64,000 nt of DNA from CALMKX01 sp036274895 (GTDB lineage: Bacteria > Acidobacteriota > Thermoanaerobaculia > Multivoradales > SZUA-115), in the NCBI GenBank assembly GCA_036274895.1, contig DASUEU010000018.1, forward strand, positions 128,959 through 192,958, given 5' to 3'. Position 1 is the stretch's first letter; every line of letters begins with the position of its first letter. Positions 58,688 through 64,000 of this stretch are shown piece after piece. A program made the position numbers and the translations under genes. Below the pieces are notes generated by a model. It was given only the letters and a program-made list of their open reading frames with translations, was not told the DNA's origin and searched no databases.

Positions 58688-60847
58688 GTGAAGAAGGCAG
58701 CCGTTTCGGTGTTGACCGCGGCCCTGCTGGTGGTCTCGCAGCAGGCCTACAGCGCGGCGAAGAAGGGCTTCGGTGAGACCACCTCGGTGGTGGTCGTGGA
58801 GGTGCCGGTCACCGTGCTGGTCGATGGCAAGCCGGTCCGGGGCCTCACCAAGGAGAACTTCGAAGTGCTCGACGGCCGCACCGAGCAGCCGATCGTGGGC
58901 TTCGACGTGGTCGATCTGACCGCCACCCCCACCACCGGCTCCCGCGCCGCCCAGCGCACTCTGGTCCCCACTGCCGGCCGACGCCATTTCCTCTTTCTCT
59001 TCGATCTCTCCTTCGCCGAGCCCAGCTCGATCGTGCGCGCCCGTGCCGCGGCCCGGGACGTGCTGGCCAACCAACTCCATCCCCAGGATCTCGCCGCCGT
59101 CGCGACCTACAGCCTGAAGCAGGGGCCACGGCTGATCCTGGGCTTCACCCCCGACCGCTCGCAGCTCCTGCTTGCGCTGGACACCCTGGGCAGCCCGCAG
59201 CTGGTCAGCCGGGTGGTCGATCCCTTGGGTCTGGTCTTCGCCAGCCCGGCGGCGGCCAACCCCAACGCCCGCCAGGGCCGGCAGGCCACCGACGAGGCGC
59301 TGCAGGAGACCATCTCCTCGCTGGGTACCAGCGCCGTCAACTCCGCCCGCCAGGAGCAGCAGTTCGCGGTCACCAACATGACGCGACAGATGGCCGACCT
59401 GGCCAAGATGCTCGGCTCGGTCGAAGGGCGCAAGTACGTGGTCCTGCTGTCCGAGGGCTTCGACGAGACCCTGCTGGTGGGCACCGGCACCCGCAGCGCC
59501 GGCCAGCCACCCGAGATCGACTCGGTCGACGCCGAAGCCAGCTCGCTCGGCGAGAGCAGCTCCGGCAGCGCTCTCGACAATCAGCTCTCGGGCAACCTCT
59601 CGAACGTCAGCTCGGACGCCATCTACGGCAGCGGTGCCGTGCAGAACGACCTGTCGAAGATGATCACCGAGTTCCAGCGGGGCAACAGCGTCATCCACGC
59701 CATCGACATCGGCGGCCTGCGCGCGGGGGGCGGCGTGCGGCCCAAGGCCTCCGGCCAGAACAGCCTGGTGACCATGGCCAAGGACACCGGCGGCCAGGTC
59801 TACACCAACTTCAACGACGCCTCTTCGGCCATGGGCGAGCTGCTCGAGGCGACCAGCGTCACCTACCTGATCGCCATCCAGCCCAACGACCTGAAGCGCG
59901 ACGGCAAGTACCACCGCCTGAAGGTCAAGCTCAAGAACGTCCCCCGCGGTGCCGACGTCTCCCATCGCCAGGGGTTCTACGCTCCCGCCCCCCTCGACCA
60001 GCAGAGCTCGCTGGAGCGCAACCTGCGCACCGCCTCCCAGGTGCTCGACCAGGAGGGCGGCTCGATCTCCACCTGGGTGCTCGCGGCACCCTTCGCCGGC
60101 AAGGACGGCAATGCCTACGTGCCGCTGGTGGTGGAGATCGACGGCGCCAAGCTGATCGAAGGCACGGTGGGGGACGTGGCCCCGGTCGAGCTCTATGCCT
60201 ACGCTCTCGACCCTCAGGGCGCGGTGCTCGACTTCTTCACCCACACGCTGAACATCGACATCAAAGCGGGCGGCGCCCAGCTGCGTCAGAGTGGCCTCAA
60301 GTACTTCGGGCACCTCGACCTGCCCCCGGGCGACTACGAGGTGCGCGTGTTCGTCCGCAACCTCAAGTCCTCGCAGTCGACGCTCAAGGTCCTGCCCCTT
60401 GCGGTCCCCGATTTCGGCAAGCGCCAGGCTTTCCTGTCGCAGCCGCTGGCGACGCAGGGCCAGCAGTGGGTGATGGTGCGGGAGGAGGCCAGCCGCCAGA
60501 AGGACGTGCCTTATCCGTTCATGCGCGGCGAGGCGCCTTACATCCCCTCGGCTCGGCTGCGCCTGGCCAGGAGCGGCGAGGCCGAGGTCACCGTGCCCGC
60601 CCATTTCCTGTGGGGCGGCGAGATCGAGGCCGACGCCCGCCTGGTGACGACCGACGGTCGAGTGGTTGACGAGGCCGAGCTGATCGACATCCAGCAGGTC
60701 AAGGGACCTGGTGGCGCCGACTGCCTGGTGCTCAAGATCAAGACCAACGGTGTCGCCTCGGGAGGCTACCGTCTGGAGGTCGAGGTCAGTGACCCGGCGA
60801 GCGGACAGCAGGCCCTGTCCTCGGCCGAGGTGGAGGTGGTTGGCTGA
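58688..60847 (+). CDS. Acidobacterial-type VWFA-related exported protein, paralogue
   Basis: A 719-residue tandem paralogue of the previous VWFA protein. The start is GTG at 58688 with GAGGAGG upstream; the signal peptide ends near QAYSAA. It has the same early segment (VVVVEVPVTVLVDGKPVRGL) and a VWFA domain starting HFLFLFDLSFAEPSS. Here the MIDAS reads D106-x-S108-x-A110, so the second serine is alanine and metal binding may be weak. The C-terminal half aligns by motif order (QGFYAP, PPGDYEVRVFVRN). Its stop overlaps a CTG start of the next gene. Confidence 0.87.
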   Translation: MKKAAVSVLTAALLVVSQQAYSAAKKGFGETTSVVVVEVPVTVLVDGKPVRGLTKENFEVLDGRTEQPIVGFDVVDLTATPTTGSRAAQRTLVPTAGRRHFLFLFDLSFAEPSSIVRARAAARDVLANQLHPQDLAAVATYSLKQGPRLILGFTPDRSQLLLALDTLGSPQLVSRVVDPLGLVFASPAAANPNARQGRQATDEALQETISSLGTSAVNSARQEQQFAVTNMTRQMADLAKMLGSVEGRKYVVLLSEGFDETLLVGTGTRSAGQPPEIDSVDAEASSLGESSSGSALDNQLSGNLSNVSSDAIYGSGAVQNDLSKMITEFQRGNSVIHAIDIGGLRAGGGVRPKASGQNSLVTMAKDTGGQVYTNFNDASSAMGELLEATSVTYLIAIQPNDLKRDGKYHRLKVKLKNVPRGADVSHRQGFYAPAPLDQQSSLERNLRTASQVLDQEGGSISTWVLAAPFAGKDGNAYVPLVVEIDGAKLIEGTVGDVAPVELYAYALDPQGAVLDFFTHTLNIDIKAGGAQLRQSGLKYFGHLDLPPGDYEVRVFVRNLKSSQSTLKVLPLAVPDFGKRQAFLSQPLATQGQQWVMVREEASRQKDVPYPFMRGEAPYIPSARLRLARSGEAEVTVPAHFLWGGEIEADARLVTTDGRVVDEAELIDIQQVKGPGGADCLVLKIKTNGVASGGYRLEVEVSDPASGQQALSSAEVEVVG

Positions 60848-62019
60848 GCGAGGGGGCCGTCGTCCACCTGCGCCCGGCCCGTGACCGTGCCGCCTCGAAG
60901 GGCCACCCCTGGATCTTCTCGGGAGCGGTCGAGCGGGTCGAGGGACCTGCCGACGCGCCCCTGGCGCGGGTGCTCACCGCCGACGGCCGGGACCTCGGCT
61001 GGGGGTTCTTCTCGCCGGCCAGCCGCATCCCGGTGCGCCTCCTCGGCAGCCGTGAGGAGGGGATCGACCGCCACTTCTTCGCCGCCCGCCTGGCCTGCGC
61101 TCAGGCCATGCGCCAGGCCCTCCTGCCTCCCGCCACCACCGGCTTCCGGGTGATCAACGCCGAGGGAGATGGCCTGCCGGGCTGGACGGTCGACCGCTTC
61201 GGCGACGTCCTGGTCAGCCAGATCACCTGTCCCGGGCTGGAGCGCCTGCGCGAAGAAGCCTACGCCGCCCTGGCGGAGGCCTGGCCCGGCCTCGCCATCG
61301 TGCAGAAGAACCACCTCGGGGCACGCCGGCAGGAAGGTCTGCCCGAAGCGGATGAGGTGATCCGGGGCGAAGCACCGGCGCAAGCGCCGTTCGAGGAGCA
61401 CGGCCTCAAGCTCCTGGCGGAGCTCGCCGGAGGGCAGAAGACCGGCTGGTACTGCGACCAGCGCGAGAACCGCCGGCTGGTCGAGAGGCTGGCAGCCGGC
61501 CGCGAGGTCCTCGACCTCTACGCCCACACCGGCGCCTTCGGCCTCTACGCCCTGCGCGGCGGGGCCAGCGCCGTCACCGCCGTGGAGTCCTCGCCGCGCC
61601 TGGCCGAGATCGCCGAGCGCCAGGTCACGGCCAACGAGCTGCCCCGGGAGCGGCTCACCTGGATCCGCGCCGACGTGACGACGCACCTGCGGGAGAATCG
61701 CCAGCTCTACGACCTGGTGGTCTGCGACCCGCCACCCCTGGTACCGCGCAAGAGCGACCTCGCGCGGGGCGCACGGGCCTACAAGGACTTGAACCGCCTG
61801 GCCCTGGGCCGGGTGCGGCGCGGCGGCTTCTTCCTTACCTTCACCTGCTCGAGCGGGGTGGAGGCGCGGCTGTTCCGGCAGATCCTCTTCGCCGCCGCTG
61901 AAGAGGCCAAGGTAGCCCTCTCGCTGCTCGCACCGCTCGGCGCCGGCCCGGATCATCCGATCGACGTCTATCATCCGGAAGGCGAATACTTGAAAGGTTG
62001 GCTCGCCCATGTCCGCTGA
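60844..62019 (+). CDS. rlmI: RlmI-like class I rRNA methyltransferase, apparent CTG start
   Basis: A 391-residue SAM-dependent methyltransferase. The N-terminal PUA domain begins VVHLRPARDRAASKGHPWIF followed by SGAVERVEG; the methyltransferase domain has VLDLYAHTGAFGLYAL and VVCDPPPLVPRKSDL; a late TFTCSSGVEARLF holds the conserved cysteine. This fits RlmI/RlmK enzymes that methylate 23S rRNA. No ATG, GTG or TTG exists in frame between the upstream stop at 60790 and GTG 60970, which would delete the PUA domain. CTG at 60844 has GGAGGT 6 bases upstream and overlaps the previous stop (CTGA). Confidence 0.85.
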   Translation: MSEGAVVHLRPARDRAASKGHPWIFSGAVERVEGPADAPLARVLTADGRDLGWGFFSPASRIPVRLLGSREEGIDRHFFAARLACAQAMRQALLPPATTGFRVINAEGDGLPGWTVDRFGDVLVSQITCPGLERLREEAYAALAEAWPGLAIVQKNHLGARRQEGLPEADEVIRGEAPAQAPFEEHGLKLLAELAGGQKTGWYCDQRENRRLVERLAAGREVLDLYAHTGAFGLYALRGGASAVTAVESSPRLAEIAERQVTANELPRERLTWIRADVTTHLRENRQLYDLVVCDPPPLVPRKSDLARGARAYKDLNRLALGRVRRGGFFLTFTCSSGVEARLFRQILFAAAEEAKVALSLLAPLGAGPDHPIDVYHPEGEYLKGWLAHVR

Positions 62020-63652
62020 TCGTTCTCCCTCGTGCCGGCGCCTGGCCGGTGTCGTCCTCGCCGTGGCCCTCGGCCTCGCGGCCGTCCCCCTCGGGGCCCA
62101 GAGCGAAGCCCCGACCTCTCCTCCCTCCGTCCTCGATGCCGCCCTCGCCAAGCTCGATGAGCGGGACTCGGAGGGTGCCATCGCCCTGCTCGAGCCCTTG
62201 AAGGGCCGGCCGGGGGTCGACCCCCGAGCGATGGCCGTGCTGGGCGCCCTCTACATCGAGGCGGGCCGGGCCGAGGACTCCCTGGCTGTGCTCGAACCCC
62301 TGGCTCGCGCCGACAACGCCGACCCGGCGGTGCTCTACAACGCCGGACGGGCAGCCCTCGCGGCCGGCAAGGTCGCCGAGGGCGAGACCTTCCTGACCCG
62401 CTCGCTGGCCCGCGCGCCGGTCTCGCCGGCGGCCCGGGAGCTGGGGCTCTACTACGGTCGCATCGGCCGCTCAGCCGAGGCCCTGGCCCTGCTCGAACGC
62501 TGGGTGACGACCCAGCCGGAGGACTCTGACGCCCTGATGGCCGCTGCCCAGGCGGCCCTGCGGCTGGGGCGGGCCGACCTGGCCGAAGCGCTGATCTCGG
62601 GGCTCAATGCCGAGTCGGACCCGGTGCGGGTGCTGCGCGCCCAGGTGGCCCGACAGCGCGGCGACGCCGCCGGGGTGCTCGCCGCCCTGGGTCCGATCGC
62701 CAAGGCGCCTCCCCCGGGGCTCGAACGGGACGTGCGCCGGCTCGCCGGCGAGGCCTACCTCGAGATCGGCCGGCCCCAGGACGCCATCGCGGTGATCGAG
62801 AGCGCGACGGTGGGAGACGCTGCCGCCTCGCTGGTCTTCGCCCGGGCCATGGCCCAGCTGGGCCGGGGGCCGGCGGCGATCGCCGCCCTGAAGTCTTTCG
62901 CCGACTGGCTCTACGAGGCGGACCCTTCGCGGGTGGCGATTCCGCCCCTGGCCGGCGAGATCCTCGTCGAGTACGGCCGACAGCTCGAGATCACCGGCCA
63001 GCGCGACGAGGCGATCCGCGCCTTCAAGCGCGCCACGGTGCTCGCCTCCGGCTTCCTGCCTGGTTGGGAGTCCCTGGCGGCCGCCCTCACGGCGGCCGGT
63101 CGGGCCGCCGAGGCCAAGCAGGCGGAAGCCCGGGTGGCCGCGCTGCGCCCACGGGATGCCAGCACCCTCGCCGAAGACCCGGTGGCCAGGAGCCTCGCGG
63201 AGAGCATCGAGCTGGCCCAGAAGGGCGAGACCTCTCGTGCCCTCACCCAGCTGCGCCAGACCGCCGGGACCGCCCCCGGCGATCCGCGACCCCTGCTGGT
63301 GATCGTGCGCATCCTGATCGCCGAGAAGCGTTGGGACGAGGCCCTGAAGGCGGCGGATGCCGTGACCGCCGCCACCCCGGAACGACCGGCGGACGGCTAT
63401 TACCTGCGCGGCGTGGTGCGCATGGCGAGCGGCAACAACCGGGAGGCCGAGACGGAGCTGCGCCGAGCCCTGGCCGCCGCCCCCAACCATGTCGGAGCCC
63501 TGAACGACCTCGCCGTGCTGCTGATGACCGAGGGCCGGTCCGAGGAGGCCCAAGGGCTGCTCGAGAAGGTGCTCGCCCTGGTGCCCGGCGACCCCCTGGC
63601 CACCGACAACCTCAAGAAGCTGCGCGAGGCCAAGGGAGGCAAGACGGGGTAG
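62009..63652 (+). CDS. Exported TPR-repeat protein
   Basis: A 547-residue protein with a signal peptide (residues about 12-31, ending LGAQ). The remainder consists of many TPR-like helical pairs (DSEGAIALLEPLKGR, AEALALLERWVTTQP, EAETELRRALAAAPNHVGAL). No enzymatic domain is present. The ATG at 62009 lies inside the end of the methyltransferase gene, so the two are coupled. It is probably a periplasmic scaffold or assembly factor. The C-terminus is followed by dispersed repeats. Confidence 0.85.
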   Translation: MSADRSPSCRRLAGVVLAVALGLAAVPLGAQSEAPTSPPSVLDAALAKLDERDSEGAIALLEPLKGRPGVDPRAMAVLGALYIEAGRAEDSLAVLEPLARADNADPAVLYNAGRAALAAGKVAEGETFLTRSLARAPVSPAARELGLYYGRIGRSAEALALLERWVTTQPEDSDALMAAAQAALRLGRADLAEALISGLNAESDPVRVLRAQVARQRGDAAGVLAALGPIAKAPPPGLERDVRRLAGEAYLEIGRPQDAIAVIESATVGDAAASLVFARAMAQLGRGPAAIAALKSFADWLYEADPSRVAIPPLAGEILVEYGRQLEITGQRDEAIRAFKRATVLASGFLPGWESLAAALTAAGRAAEAKQAEARVAALRPRDASTLAEDPVARSLAESIELAQKGETSRALTQLRQTAGTAPGDPRPLLVIVRILIAEKRWDEALKAADAVTAATPERPADGYYLRGVVRMASGNNREAETELRRALAAAPNHVGALNDLAVLLMTEGRSEEAQGLLEKVLALVPGDPLATDNLKKLREAKGGKTG

Positions 63653-63682
63653 GAGGAGGCTGTCCCCTGGGCTGGTTGGGCT

Positions 63683-63831
63683 GGTTCCCACGCTCTGCGT
63701 GGGAACCCAGCAAACTCGGCCCACGCTCTGCGTGGGAACCCGAGTCCGGCCGCTCTGCGGCCTCTTCGCCGCCGGCACCGCCGCGAGGCGTTCAAACGCC
63801 TCGCTACCCATAAACGTCCCGGGCGGGACGA
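63683..63831 (-). repeat. Composite hairpin repeat, copy B (inverted)
   Basis: Read on the minus strand the order is the same as copy A (6401-6520): conserved arm with GGGACG and ATGGGTAGCGAG, a hairpin GCGAGGCGTT-TG-AACGCCTCGC, GGCGAAGAGGCCGCAGAGCG, then CCCACGC-AGA-GCGTGGG, here present twice. The first hairpin's stem differs from copy A but stays fully paired. Confidence 0.85.
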
Positions 63832-63863
63832 GGGACGAAGAGATCCCTCCGCTCCGCCTGCTG

Positions 63864-63960
63864 CGCAGGCTCCGGTCGGGATGACATCGGGGTGGTTGTC
63901 CCAGCTGCTCCCGCTGTCATCCCGAGCGCAGGGCCGAAGGCCCGGAGCCGAGGGATCTCC
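63864..63960. repeat. GTCATCCCGAGCG-type repeat
   Basis: TCGGGATGACATC and TGTCATCCCGAGCGCAGG are inverted around a short centre, followed by GGCCGAAGGCCCGG and GAGGGATCTCC. A related copy is near 45028-45060. Confidence 0.65.
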
Positions 63961-64000
63961 CCCGTCCCGCCAGGGACGTTCATGGCTAGCGAGTGACTTC
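63961..64000 (+). repeat. Composite hairpin repeat, copy C (cut by window edge)
   Basis: These 40 bases match 6401-6440 with two differences (positions 63978 and 63986 against 6418 and 6426), in the same orientation as copy A. The element continues outside the window. Confidence 0.8.

Larger units (their letters stand above)
63653..64000. other. 348-base right-edge region made of repeats
   Basis: No gene is visible. It holds the inverted composite repeat copy B (63683-63831), a GTCATCCCGAGCG-type repeat (63864-63960) and the first 40 bases of composite copy C (63961-64000). Confidence 0.75.

Noticed and set aside
56789..60604. 1271-codon minus-strand ORF
   Set aside because: Spans both VWFA genes antisense; an open frame of this length is explained by GC-rich codon usage.

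Overview
The window is GC-rich, gene-dense bacterial DNA, most likely from an Acidobacteriota chromosome (a Thermoanaerobaculia-like lineage is my best guess). The pointers are two adjacent VWFA-related secreted proteins of the type typical of Acidobacteria, a large Oar-like TonB-dependent receptor with an N-terminal carboxypeptidase-regulatory domain, many TPR and FG-GAP repeat exported proteins, and sulfatase-like/TPR lipoproteins. This is inferred from gene families only; no rRNA or tRNA gene was seen.

The outstanding feature is at 6534-16666 on the minus strand: a compact five-gene enediyne core cassette in the order unbL (DUF1702), unbV (ASPIC/UnbV), unbU (NqrB/RnfD-like membrane protein), pksE (iterative PKS: KS-AT-ACP-KR-DH-PPTase) and a hot-dog thioesterase (TebC/CalE7/DynE7 type). 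All catalytic residues I could check are present and the genes overlap or nearly abut, so it looks like one functional operon. No enediyne tailoring, sugar, resistance or export genes lie on either side, so this is a naked warhead/polyene core in an organism outside the actinomycetes where such clusters were first described. A divergent gene for an AhpD-like CxxC protein sits upstream.

Layout. 1-998: sensor histidine kinase cut by the window edge. 1205-4852: small membrane proteins, an ECF sigma/anti-sigma pair, and a DGPF (YCII) protein with an ECF42-type sigma factor. 4967-6121: secreted beta-helix-like protein. 6122-6533: repeats. 6534-16666: enediyne cassette. 16900-22042: AhpD-like protein, YtcJ-like amidohydrolase and a MurF-alanine racemase fusion. 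22076-22855: VapBC-like toxin-antitoxin module. 22863-31184: two FG-GAP proteins, an aminotransferase, a rhomboid-like protein, a Rieske-flavodoxin fusion and a lower-GC pair of unknown genes. 31452-38223: small secreted protein, OPT transporter, alpha/beta hydrolase, M14 carboxypeptidase and a second toxin-antitoxin pair. 38304-44940: zinc-ribbon protein, DinB-like protein, ArgE-like deacylase, HutF, a pentein-like lipoprotein and a UshA-like phosphatase. 45212-54634: sulfatase-like/TPR lipoprotein, TPR protein, TonB receptor, transglutaminase/TPR lipoprotein and DUF3179 protein. 54642-63652: GT-C-like membrane protein, two VWFA proteins, an RlmI-like methyltransferase with an apparent CTG start, and a TPR protein.

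Intergenic regions carry at least four dispersed hairpin-rich repeat families. One is a composite element of about 120 bp present near 6401-6520 and inverted near 63683-63831, with part of a third copy at the right edge; another (GTAGGGGC...) supplies the stop codon of two unrelated genes.
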